Assembly: GCA_013375385.1 (NCBI GenBank)
Contig: JABXJY010000045.1
Location: 1 to 13,865 of the forward strand
Direction: 5' to 3'
Origin: Desulfobacterales bacterium
GTDB taxonomy: Bacteria > Desulfobacterota > DSM-4660 > Desulfatiglandales > B25-G16
DNA length: 13,865 nucleotides
A program made the translations under genes and the position numbers. The notes below the pieces were generated by a model that saw only the letters and a list, made by a program, of their open reading frames with translations, was not told where the DNA came from and did no database searches. Position 1 is the stretch's first letter. Every line of letters begins with the position of its first letter. Shown here in pieces: positions 1-8,700 of this stretch.

Positions 1-398
1 ACAACAATACTCGGAACCCCGACCTGCCTGGCTAACAATATATGCTCTCTGGTCTGGGGCATGGGACCATCATCTGCACCAACCACCAAGACAGCACCAT
101 CCATCTGTGCTGCACCGGTAATCATATTCTTGATATAATCTGCATGCCCCGGGCAGTCTACATGGGCATAGTGCCTCTTTTGTGTCTCATACTCTACATG
201 GGCAGTGGCTATCGTTATTCCCCTCTCTTTTTCCTCCGGTGCCTTGTCTATCTCATCAAAGGATACATATTGAGCCATACCAACCTTTGACAAGCAGAGG
301 GTGATTGCCGCTGTTAACGTCGTCTTCCCATGATCTATGTGACCGATGGTGCCGACATTTACATGTGGCTTTGTCCTCTTAAATTTTTCTTTGGCCAT
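1..398 (-). CDS. tuf: Elongation factor Tu, N-terminal part (second tuf copy, cut by left window edge)
   Basis: EF-Tu is the GTPase that delivers aminoacyl-tRNA to the ribosomal A site in the cytoplasm. The visible 132 codons are the start of the G domain. The P-loop GHIDHGKT is at residues 19-26, the switch I segment RGITIA at 59-64 and the DCPGH motif at 81-85, followed by NMITGAAQMDGA. The ATG at 396-398 is set by a strong Shine-Dalgarno sequence, GAGGAGGT, 7 bases upstream. The reading frame is open to the window edge, so the C-terminal two thirds lie outside. It follows rpsG by 119 bases with no fusA in between, which is unusual for the str operon. A second tuf gene ends at the right edge of the window. 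The identification is certain. Confidence 0.98.
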   Translation of the reverse strand, partial: MAKEKFKRTKPHVNVGTIGHIDHGKTTLTAAITLCLSKVGMAQYVSFDEIDKAPEEKERGITIATAHVEYETQKRHYAHVDCPGHADYIKNMITGAAQMDGAVLVVGADDGPMPQTREHILLARQVGVPSIV

Positions 399-405
399 GG
401 TAGTT

Positions 406-413
406 ACCTCCTC
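406..413 (-). promoter_or_regulatory. Strong ribosome binding site of tuf
   Basis: GAGGAGGT lies 7 bases before the tuf ATG. It is one of the best matches to the anti-Shine-Dalgarno sequence in the window, fitting the very high expression of EF-Tu. Confidence 0.85.
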
Positions 414-428
414 AAAAAAGTCCTTCTA

Positions 429-513
429 TTGGTCATTTGTCATCAGTTAAAACAGAATCTCCTGACCATGAGTGTTACTTACAGATGACAAATAATTATT
501 GACTAACAACATT
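429..513. repeat. Inverted pair of 7-base repeat arrays in the rpsG-tuf gap
   Basis: On the plus strand, TTGGTCA TTTGTCA TCAGTTA (429-449) runs as consecutive 7-mers. TGACAAA TAATTAT TGACTAA CAACATT (486-513) follows after a spacer of about 36 bases, and its TGAC units are the reverse complement of the GTCA units on the left. The innermost parts make a perfect 10-bp inverted repeat, ATTTGTCATC at 435-444 with GATGACAAAT at 484-493. In the mRNA this would be a hairpin in the tuf leader. There is no T-run after it, so it does not look like an intrinsic terminator. Function is unknown. Confidence 0.65.
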
Positions 514-517
514 TGTA

Positions 518-988
518 TTACCAACGATAATGGGCAAAGGCCTTATTTGCCTCGGCCATCCTATGCGTGTCCTCTTTTTTCTTGAAAGCACCGCCCCTCC
601 CGTTAGAGGCATCAATCAATTCACCTGCAAGTTTTGCTGCCATTCCCTTTTCGCCCCTCTGTTTGGCGTATGTAAGTATCCATCTAATACTGAGTGTAGT
701 TCTCCGTGCATATCTAACTTCAGTCGGAACTTGATAGGTGGAACCGCCGACCCTCCTCGACCTTACTTCGACTACAGGCTTAACATTTTCGATAGCCTTC
801 TGAAAAAGAGATAAAGGATCTTCCTTAGTCTTCTGGTGGATAATATCAAAGGCCTCGTAGAGCATCGATTGAGCTAGGCTCTTCTTCCCCCTCTGCATAA
901 TTCTATTAGTGAATCTAGCAATCAATTCGCTTTTATATTTTGGATCAGGCAAGGTCTCCCTTTTTATGGCCTCTCCTTTTCTTGGCAT
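518..988 (-). CDS. rpsG: 30S ribosomal protein S7
   Basis: S7 is a primary 16S rRNA binding protein that nucleates the head of the small subunit and lines the E site. The 156-residue product has the family's usual length. It starts MPRKGEA, contains the conserved stretch KPVVEVRSRRVGGSTYQVP (about residues 70-88), and ends in the typical AHYRW. The ATG is preceded by GGAG at a normal distance. It lies 31 bases after rpsL, as in the str operon. In E. coli S7 represses its own operon by binding the rpsL-rpsG junction. The gap here is short and I cannot show an S7 site. Downstream comes tuf rather than fusA. Confidence 0.98.
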   Translation of the reverse strand: MPRKGEAIKRETLPDPKYKSELIARFTNRIMQRGKKSLAQSMLYEAFDIIHQKTKEDPLSLFQKAIENVKPVVEVRSRRVGGSTYQVPTEVRYARRTTLSIRWILTYAKQRGEKGMAAKLAGELIDASNGRGGAFKKKEDTHRMAEANKAFAHYRW

Positions 989-1019
989 TCCAGCATCTCC
1001 AAAAAGCTCAAATTATGAC

Positions 1020-1397
1020 CTAAATCCCTTTAGGCCTCTTAGCCCCATATTTGGAGCGACCTCTCCGGCGATCTTCAACGCCTGAGCTATCTAAGGTACC
1101 CCGAATTATGTGATACCTGATACCTGGCAAATCCTTAACTCTCCCGCCCCTGATCAGAACAACAGAATGTTCCTGCAGATTATGCCCAATCCCTGGGATA
1201 TAAGAGGTGACCTCTATCCCATTCGTCAACCTTACCCTCGCCACCTTACGTAGGGCTGAGTTAGGTTTCTTAGGAGTAGATGTGTACACCCTGATACATA
1301 CACCCCTCTTTTGAGGACACCCTCTGAGGGCCGGCGTCTTGATCTTCTTCTTTACCCTCTGCCGCCCTTTTTTAATGAGCTGATTAATTGTTGGCAT
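1020..1397 (-). CDS. rpsL: 30S ribosomal protein S12
   Basis: S12 sits at the decoding centre of the 30S subunit and controls translational accuracy. The product is 125 residues, the usual length. Visible family motifs are GCPQKRGVC (26-34), TPKKPNSALRK (41-51), HNLQEHSVVLIRGGRVKDLPG (72-92) and the C-terminal KYGAKRPK. Lysines K43 and K88, where streptomycin resistance mutations usually occur, are the sensitive-type residues. D89, the methylthiolation site in other bacteria, is present. The gene starts 53 bases after rpoC and 31 bases before rpsG, so it probably shares transcripts with both. The ATG is preceded by a modest GGAAGAG. Confidence 0.98.
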   Translation of the reverse strand: MPTINQLIKKGRQRVKKKIKTPALRGCPQKRGVCIRVYTSTPKKPNSALRKVARVRLTNGIEVTSYIPGIGHNLQEHSVVLIRGGRVKDLPGIRYHIIRGTLDSSGVEDRRRGRSKYGAKRPKGI

Positions 1398-1450
1398 TTT
1401 TCTCTTCCAAAAAAGATATCTTGCTATGCATGCCCAATATCTTTATTCTA

Positions 1451-4400
1451 TCAAATTGCTTCGACTTCCTCAAGGGAGTCTTGTTCCATCTCTATCTCTA
1501 CTATATCCAGCCCTCTGTGCTTACTCAGACCTGTACCCGCGGGTATAAGCCTGCCCATAATAACATTCTCCTTGAGACCTCTCAGATAGTCTATCCTACC
1601 CTCCACGGCTGCATCCGCCAAGACCTTTGTGGTTTCCTGAAAAGAGGCAGCTGATATAAAGCTATCTGTGTTAATTGACGCCTTGGTAACCCCTAACAAT
1701 AGGGGTTCCCCAACAGCTGGTTTACCTCCACTTGCAATAACTTCTTGATTCTTCTCCTCAAAACGCCACCTCTCAACCTCCTCTCCCAATATGAAATCTG
1801 AATCGCCAACTTCCTTAACTGCCACCCTTCTCAACATCTGTCTAACAATCACTTCTATGTGCTTGTCGTTTATCTTGACCCCCTGGAGGCGATATACCTT
1901 CTGAACCTCATCGACAAGGTATTTGGATAGCTCCCTCGGTCCTTTTATCCTTAGAATATCATGAGGATTAGCCGAGCCTTCCATGAGGGCCTCCCCAGCC
2001 CTAACATAATCCCCATCAAAAACGCTTACATGTTTACCTCTGGGTATAATATAGTCAACAGGTTTACCCACTTCAGGGGTAATAATCACCCTCCTCTTGC
2101 CCGACAAGTATTTCCCGAATGATATTGTTCCATCAATCTCGCTCAGAAGGGCATGGTCTTTCGGTTTCCTGACCTCAAATAATTCCGCAACCCTTGGCAA
2201 ACCTCCGGTTATATCTTTGGTCTTTGTGGTTTCTCTCGGTATCTTGGCCAAAACATCGCCGGCATGAACCTCGTCTCCTTGCGAAACCATAATAATAGCA
2301 CCTGTAGGAAGGAAATATCTGGCCGCCGCCGCTGAATCACCAGAAAGCTGGATTGTCTTGCCTTTTGAGTCTTTGATAGAGATCCTTGGTCTAACGTCTG
2401 GATCACCGGATGCAACAATAACCTTACTTGATTTACCAGTTACAGGATCCAGCCTTTCCTGCATTGTTTTGCCCTCATAGATATCACCAAATTTTAACCT
2501 ACCAGAAACCTCTGTCAAAATCGGTATTGTAAAGGGATCCCATTCTACCAGGAGCTCACCGGGATTTATCTCATTTCCATCGTGAGCCTTGATGATGGCG
2601 CCGTATATAACAGGATAGCGTTCCAATTCTCTTCCGCCTGCATCCACTACCCCAATATCAGCATTCCTGTTCATTACCACATGGTCCCCTTTGGCATTTA
2701 TTACTGTCTTGAGATTATAAAAGGTAACGATTCCACTATTCCTGGCCTGAATCGTAGACCGCTCTACCTTCCTACTTACAGTACCTCCAATGTGAAATGT
2801 CCGCATAGTTAGCTGTGTGCCTGGCTCGCCAATTGATTGTGCAGCAACGATACCTATTGGCTCACCTATGTCAATATCTCTTCCGTGGGCCAAGTCCCGA
2901 CCATAACACTGCTTGCAAACCCCTCGCTTTGTCCTGCAGGTTAGCACCGATCTAATTTTTAGCTTTTCAATCCAAGATCTCTCTATTCTTTCGACTGCCG
3001 CCTCATCTATTTCTTCATTGTACTTGAGCAGCAGTTCTCCAGTTATTGGATCAGAGATATCTTCAGCTGCGATTCTGCCCAGAATTCTCTCTGACACCGA
3101 TTGAATCACCTCACCTGCCTCTGTCAATGACTCTACCCAGATACCATCCATGGTTCCACAATCTTCTTCTGTAATACAGGCGTCCTGGGCCACGTCTATC
3201 AATCTGCGAGTCAGATATCCTGAATTGGCCGTTTTCAGGGCTGTATCAGCCAATCCCTTTCTTGCACCATGGGTAGAGATAAAGTACTGCAAAACTGTCA
3301 GACCCTCACGGAAATTTGCAGTAATAGGTGTCTCGATAATTTCTCCGGAGGGTTTAGCCATCAAGCCCCTTATCCCTGCCAACTGCCTCATCTGATCCTT
3401 GCTACCTCGTGCTCCAGAATCAGACATCATATATATTGGATTAAAGCTATCACCCTTCTTTTCCCTTCCATCCTGACCCGTCACTTTCTCCACAGCCATT
3501 TCATTCATCATTTCAGAGGAAATTGACTCTGTGGCCTTTGTCCAGATATCAACCACCTTATTGTATTTTTCACCGTCGGTAATCAAACCATCATTGTATT
3601 GGTCCTCAATCTTTTTTACCTCACCCTCGGCCTCCTCTATGATTTCATGTTTTCTTCTCGGGGTAACCATGTCTTTACTTGAGATAGAAATACCAGAAAT
3701 GGTAGCATATTTATATCCCATATCTTTGAGCCTATCCGCCAAAATAACTGTAGCCTTAGTACCCAAAGACCGATAACATTCATTAATAATATCTCCCAGT
3801 TCCTTCTTGGTTATTACCCTATTTACCATTTCAAAAGGTAACTCCTTGGGGAAAATCTCGTAAAGGATTACCCTTCCAGTCGTTGTCCTGGTAATCTGGC
3901 CGTTAATCCTAACCCTTATAGAAGCATGGAGGTCTGACTCGCTAGCGTCGTAAGCCATCCTAACTTCTTCGGTATTAGCAAAAATCCTATCCTCACCTTT
4001 GCAAAACGGCCTCTCTTTCGTCATATAATAGATACCCAGTACAATATCTTGGGTTGGCACAATTATAGGATCACCATTGGCTGGTGAAAGAATATTGTTC
4101 GTAGACAGCATTAATACCCTGGCTTCAATCTGAGCCTCAATAGAAAGAGGAACATGAACAGCCATCTGGTCACCATCAAAATCAGCATTAAAGGCAGTAC
4201 AAACTAATGGATGAAGTTGAATGGCCCTACCTTCAATAAGGACGGGTTCAAATGCCTGCATACCGAGCCGGTGAAGAGTAGGGGCCCTATTAAGCAAAAC
4301 ACAGTGTTCCTTAACTACCTCATCCAGGGAATCCCATACCTCTGGTGTCTCATTTTCGACCAGTTTCTTGGCTTTCTTGAGGGTGGTTGCCAGACCTTTT

Positions 4401-5560
4401 TCTTCCAGCTTATTGTATATGAATGGCTTGAAGAGTTCTAATGCCATCTGTTTTGGGAGCCCGCATTGGTGCAGCCTTAAGTCAGGACCAACTACAATGA
4501 CTGATCGTCCTGAATAATCCACCCTCTTTCCGAGTAAATTCTGTCTAAACCTACCTTGCTTACCCTTAAGCATGTCACTTAAGGATTTTAATGGCCTCTT
4601 ATTTGCGCCAGTAATGGTCTTACCTCTTCTGCCATTATCAAACAGAACATCTACAGCCTCCTGTAGCATCCTCTTTTCATTTCTAATTATGATATCAGGG
4701 GCATTCAACTCTAAGAGGCGTTTCAGTCTGTTGTTCCTATTTATAACCCTGCGGTAAAGATCATTGAGATCTGAGGTAGCAAATCTCCCTCCATCTAAAG
4801 GAACCAACGGCCTTAGATCTGGTGGTAAAACAGGAATAACGCCCATTATCATCCACTCTGGTCTATTCTTGGAGGTTCTAAAGGCATCAATTATCCGGAG
4901 ACGTTTTGAGAGTTTTTTTCTTTTGGCATCTGATTTGGTACTCAGTGTCTCACCCTTTAATTTGGAGGCGAGCTTATCTAGATCTATCTCTTTGAGTAGC
5001 ACTTGAACGGCTTCAGCTCCCATTCTGGCCTCAAATCCGTCTCTGTAATCCTCCCTGGCCTTCAAATACTGCTCCTCTGTCAACAAGGCACCCTTCGTTA
5101 AAGGTGTATCTTTCGGGTCTATGACCACGTAATTCTCAAAGTAAAATATCTTTTCCAACGTCTTAAGAGTCATATCTAAGAGCAGACCGATTTTGGAGGG
5201 AATACATTTTAGGAACCAGATGTGTGCCACCGGTGAAGCTAATTCAATATGACCCATTCTCTGTCTTCGCACCTTAGAGTGAGTGACCTCTACACCACAT
5301 TTCTCGCAGACAACACCCCTATGCTTCATCCTTTTATATTTTCCGCAGAGGCACTCATAATCCTTTATAGGACCAAAGATCTTTGCACAGAACAATCCAT
5401 CCCTTTCGGGTTTAAAGGTTCGGTAATTAATAGTCTCGGGTTTCTTGACCTCACCATAAGACCACTCTCGTATCTTTTCAGGTGAAGCTATAGAGATCTG
5501 TACCGATTTAAAGCTTAAGGGATCTTTCGGTTTCGTAAAAAAACCATACAAATCTTCCAA
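1451..5560 (-). CDS. rpoC: DNA-directed RNA polymerase beta' subunit
   Basis: Beta' carries the catalytic magnesium site of RNA polymerase. I place the start at TTG 5558-5560, six codons inside the longest frame (which begins at TTG 5576-5578). AGGAGG lies 5 bases before this inner TTG, and relatives begin MEDL..FF.KPKDPL, matching this point. With this start the first zinc-site cysteines fall at residues 70, 72, 85 and 88 and the catalytic NADFDGD aspartates at 460, 462 and 464, the same numbers as in E. coli. The product is 1369 residues. The second zinc site (TCRTKRGVCKQC), the trigger-loop region MRTFHIGGT, a following proteobacterial-type insertion with barrel-like repeats, and TKDITGGLPRVAELFE are all visible. 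It follows rpoB by 194 bases, a gap containing several inverted repeats. Confidence 0.97.
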   Translation of the reverse strand: MEDLYGFFTKPKDPLSFKSVQISIASPEKIREWSYGEVKKPETINYRTFKPERDGLFCAKIFGPIKDYECLCGKYKRMKHRGVVCEKCGVEVTHSKVRRQRMGHIELASPVAHIWFLKCIPSKIGLLLDMTLKTLEKIFYFENYVVIDPKDTPLTKGALLTEEQYLKAREDYRDGFEARMGAEAVQVLLKEIDLDKLASKLKGETLSTKSDAKRKKLSKRLRIIDAFRTSKNRPEWMIMGVIPVLPPDLRPLVPLDGGRFATSDLNDLYRRVINRNNRLKRLLELNAPDIIIRNEKRMLQEAVDVLFDNGRRGKTITGANKRPLKSLSDMLKGKQGRFRQNLLGKRVDYSGRSVIVVGPDLRLHQCGLPKQMALELFKPFIYNKLEEKGLATTLKKAKKLVENETPEVWDSLDEVVKEHCVLLNRAPTLHRLGMQAFEPVLIEGRAIQLHPLVCTAFNADFDGDQMAVHVPLSIEAQIEARVLMLSTNNILSPANGDPIIVPTQDIVLGIYYMTKERPFCKGEDRIFANTEEVRMAYDASESDLHASIRVRINGQITRTTTGRVILYEIFPKELPFEMVNRVITKKELGDIINECYRSLGTKATVILADRLKDMGYKYATISGISISSKDMVTPRRKHEIIEEAEGEVKKIEDQYNDGLITDGEKYNKVVDIWTKATESISSEMMNEMAVEKVTGQDGREKKGDSFNPIYMMSDSGARGSKDQMRQLAGIRGLMAKPSGEIIETPITANFREGLTVLQYFISTHGARKGLADTALKTANSGYLTRRLIDVAQDACITEEDCGTMDGIWVESLTEAGEVIQSVSERILGRIAAEDISDPITGELLLKYNEEIDEAAVERIERSWIEKLKIRSVLTCRTKRGVCKQCYGRDLAHGRDIDIGEPIGIVAAQSIGEPGTQLTMRTFHIGGTVSRKVERSTIQARNSGIVTFYNLKTVINAKGDHVVMNRNADIGVVDAGGRELERYPVIYGAIIKAHDGNEINPGELLVEWDPFTIPILTEVSGRLKFGDIYEGKTMQERLDPVTGKSSKVIVASGDPDVRPRISIKDSKGKTIQLSGDSAAAARYFLPTGAIIMVSQGDEVHAGDVLAKIPRETTKTKDITGGLPRVAELFEVRKPKDHALLSEIDGTISFGKYLSGKRRVIITPEVGKPVDYIIPRGKHVSVFDGDYVRAGEALMEGSANPHDILRIKGPRELSKYLVDEVQKVYRLQGVKINDKHIEVIVRQMLRRVAVKEVGDSDFILGEEVERWRFEEKNQEVIASGGKPAVGEPLLLGVTKASINTDSFISAASFQETTKVLADAAVEGRIDYLRGLKENVIMGRLIPAGTGLSKHRGLDIVEIEMEQDSLEEVEAI

Positions 5561-5565
5561 GGCCC

Positions 5566-5571
5566 CCTCCT
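5566..5571 (-). promoter_or_regulatory. Ribosome binding site deciding the rpoC start
   Basis: AGGAGG lies 5 bases before TTG 5558-5560. It falls inside the longer open frame that begins at TTG 5576-5578, and so argues against that outer start. The outer TTG has no comparable site and follows directly on a hairpin. Confidence 0.75.
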
Positions 5572-5580
5572 CTCTCAACT

Positions 5581-5608
5581 GTTTAGCAGTTTGAAGGAAC
5601 TGCTAAAC
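5581..5608. repeat. Perfect 11-bp hairpin just upstream of rpoC
   Basis: GTTTAGCAGTT (5581-5591) and AACTGCTAAAC (5598-5608) are exact reverse complements around a 6-base loop. In the transcript the hairpin ends about 10 bases before the rpoC Shine-Dalgarno. No T-run follows on either strand, so it is not an intrinsic terminator. It could act as a processing site, a transcript stabiliser or a translation modulator. None of these can be shown from sequence. Confidence 0.8.
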
Positions 5609-5615
5609 ATCATTG

Positions 5616-5710
5616 TAAGATGTAAAATGCAAGGCACAATTTTCAAAATATGGATGTTCATGACTTTCATTATTTTGCGTCTTGCATTTTAGAATTTGCA
5701 TTTCTTGCTG
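5616..5710. repeat. Inverted pair of 7-base repeat arrays in the rpoB-rpoC gap
   Basis: On the plus strand, 7-mers TAAGATG TAAAATG CAAGGCA CAATTTT CAAAATA (5616-5650) all have AA at positions 2-3. After a short spacer come GACTTTC ATTATTT TGCGTCT TGCATTT TAGAATT TGCATTT (5662-5703), the same A-rich unit in reverse complement. TAAAATGCAAG (5623-5633) and CTTGCATTTTA (5681-5691) are an exact 11-bp inverted repeat 47 bases apart. The arrays lie entirely within the non-coding gap. Confidence 0.65.
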
Positions 5711-5716
5711 AAGTCT

Positions 5717-5736
5717 AGCTGTCTTTTCAGATAGCT
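5717..5736. repeat. Short stem-loop after the rpoB stop codon
   Basis: On the plus strand AGCTGTCT / AGATAGCT can pair over 8 positions (one G-T) around TTTC. In the minus-strand transcript this is AGCT and TCT pairing on either side of an A-C mismatch, closed by a GAAA loop. It is about 20 bases after the rpoB stop. It lacks a T-run and is weak as a terminator. It may be incidental. Confidence 0.35.
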
Positions 5737-5754
5737 CAACTGTCTCTTCCTTGC

Positions 5755-8700
5755 TCAGCTCTGTTTATCATAATCTAAGAGAAACTCAGACTCTCCATCC
5801 TCGTTGAGTTCTACTTCCAAACCGAGGCTCTGAAGTTCCTTTACCAAAACATTGAAGGACTCCGGCAGTCCTGCTTCTAAAAGATTGTTTCCCTTTACAA
5901 TCTTTTCATACATCCGTGTTCGACCTGCTACATCATCCGACTTGACAGTCAGAAACTCCTGCAGGCAATATGCCGCTCCGTAAGACTCCATTGCCCAGAC
6001 CTCCATCTCACCCAGACGCTGACCTCCGAACTGGGCCCTACCACCGAGGGGCTGCTGAGTAACCAAAGAATATGGACCAATGGACCGAGCATGGATCTTG
6101 TCATCTACCAGGTGGTGGAGCTTCATCATATACATTATACCAACAGTTGCCGGTTGATCAAAAGGCTCACCTGTTCTACCATCATACAAAGTCGTTTGGC
6201 CGCTAAGAGGTAAACCTGCCTTCTTTAGACACTCCATTATTTCCTCCTCTTTTGCCCCATCAAAAACAGGTGTAGCCATATGTAAACCATCCCGCATAGA
6301 GGAAGCACTTATCTTGAGTTCTTCATCTGAGACTCTAGCAAACATCTGATCGTATTCTTTACGATAGATCTTTCTCAACTCATTTCTTAATGAACTTTCA
6401 TCTCTCACATTGTCCACCAGCTCTCCTATCCGCTGCCCAAGTTCATGGGCGGCCCAACCAAGATGGGCCTCCAGAATCTGTCCTACATTCATCCTGGAAG
6501 GAACACCGAGGGGATTCAAGACTATATCTACCGGTGTACCGTCAGCAAAATATGGCATATCCTCAACAGGGAGTATGAGTGAAATAACGCCTTTATTTCC
6601 GTGGCGGCCCGCCATCTTGTCACCCACAGATAGTTTTCGCTTGACAGCGACAAATACCTTTACCATTTTAATTACTCCAGGCGACAGTTCATCACCCATA
6701 TCTAACCTGTTTATCTTTTCCTGAAAAAGCTCATGTAATTTATCAGCCTGCTGGCGATATGCTGAGATAATTGATTCCATCCTCTCAATTACCTCCATTT
6801 CGGCCTCAATATTCGCTCCCTCCCAATAATCAATAGGAATCCCCCTCAGACATTCACGATCAATAAGCTGACCCCTTTTTAACACAATCTCACCTGTCTC
6901 CCTATGCCTCAGAACTGATTTAAGGCGCTTTCCTTCCAAGATGACCGCCAACTTCTCTTGAGCGTTTCTGGTCATAATCCCGATCTCATCTTCCTTATCC
7001 TTTGTTAACTGACTTATCTCAGAAGTCAGAATACTCTTTGTCCTTTCATCTTTTTCTACACCTCTACGAGAAAATACCTGGGCATCAATAACTATGCCTT
7101 CTACACCAGGTGGAACCCTTAATGAAGTATCCTTCACATCGCCTGCTTTTTCACCAAAGATAGCACGCAGGAGCTTTTCTTCAGGTGATAATTGAGTCTC
7201 GCCCTTAGGCGTAATTTTGCCAACCAAAATATCACCAGGCATTACTTCGGCCCCTAAACGTATAATACCGCTTTCATCAAGTTTCTTGAGGGCCTCCTCT
7301 CCCACATTGGGTATGTCTCGGGTAATCTCTTCTTGTCCGAGTTTGGTGTCTCTTGCCAGGGCACTAAACTCTTCTATATGTATGGAAGTAAACACATCTT
7401 CCCGGACCAACCTTTCACTTACTAAAATTGCATCTTCGAAATTATACCCACCCCAGGAAAGAAACGCTACTATTACATTCCTGCCTAAGGCAAGATCACC
7501 TTTCTCCATAGCGGGGCCATCTACAATAATCTGGCCCTTCTTAACCCTATCACCTTTTTTTACGATCGGCCTCTGATTGTAACAGGTACTCTGATTCGAG
7601 CGCCTGAATTTCAATAACTTACAAATCTCAACACCCTCCTCTTCTCGCTCTGATCGAATGACCATACGAGAGGCATCGACGCTTTCAACAATCCCGTCTC
7701 TCCTGGCTATGACAGCCAAACCTGAGTGCTGTGCCACAATTCTCTCAATTCCAGTTCCGATAAGGGGAGACTTAGCCTGCAAAAGAGGTACGGCCTGCCT
7801 CTGCATATTGGAACCCATGAGGGCCCGGTTAGCGTCATCATGCTCCAAAAAAGGGATCAATGATGCAGCAATACTCACCAATTGGTTTGGAGAAACATCC
7901 ATATATTTAACCTCCTGAGCAGGAACTAGACATGCCTCACCCCCCTTTCTAGCAGCTACAATATCCCCAACAAAATGACCATCGGCATCAAGTCGCTCAT
8001 TGGCCTGCGCGATTGCGTATTCCCTCTCATCCATGGCTGTTAAATACTCTATGCTATTCGAAACAACACCATCTTCAACTTTCCTGTAGGGTGTTTCTAT
8101 AAAACCAAAATCGTTTATACGAGAATAGGTGCTGAGAGAAACTATCAGACCAATATTTGGTCCTTCAGGTGTTTCAATTGGGCATATCCGGCCATAGTGG
8201 CTTGGGTGTACGTCTCTGACCTCAAAGCCGGCCCTCTCCCTTGTTAATCCTCCTGGGCCAAGTGCGCTCAGGCGCCTTTTGTGAGTTATCTCTGACAATG
8301 GATTGGTTTGGTCCATAAATTGGGATAGCTGGCTTGATCCAAAAAACTCGTTGATCACAGCAGAAACAGGCTTAGAATTAATCAGATCGCGAGGCATCAA
8401 GGCATCAACATCCTGCAGGCTCATTCTCTCTTTAATAGCCCTCTGCATCCTAATCAATCCAACTCTATATCCTTCTTCCAATAACTCTCCGACTGACCTG
8501 ACCCTCCGATTTCCCAGATGATCTATATCATCAACGGCGCCCTCTTTAACACTCAACCTTACCAGTTCCTTGACTGTCTCCATTATGTCCTCTTTTCTTA
8601 ATGTGCATATCTCAAGGGGAACATCCTGGTTGAGCCTATAATTCATCTTCAAGCGACCTACCTGGGAAAGATCGTAGGTAGAAGGATTAAAAAAGAGTCC

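Noticed and set aside
443..469. An 8-codon frame upstream of tuf (MVRRFCFN)
   Set aside because: No Shine-Dalgarno precedes it and it overlaps the inverted repeat. A chance frame is more likely.
429..513. Intrinsic terminator between rpsG and tuf
   Set aside because: The stem is AT-rich, the loop is about 39 bases, and no T-run follows on the transcribed strand.
1311..1654. Plus-strand open frames opposite rpsL and the 3' end of rpoC
   Set aside because: They lie antisense to well-identified genes, resemble no known family and have no ribosome binding site support. They are shadows.
5561..5578. Six extra N-terminal residues of RpoC from TTG 5576-5578
   Set aside because: The strong AGGAGG lies inside this stretch, and conserved residue numbering and the family's usual N terminus favour the TTG at 5558-5560.
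6390..7918. Plus-strand open frames of 62-119 codons opposite rpoB
   Set aside because: All are antisense to a conserved gene with an intact frame. Serine/proline-rich translations are typical of antisense reading.
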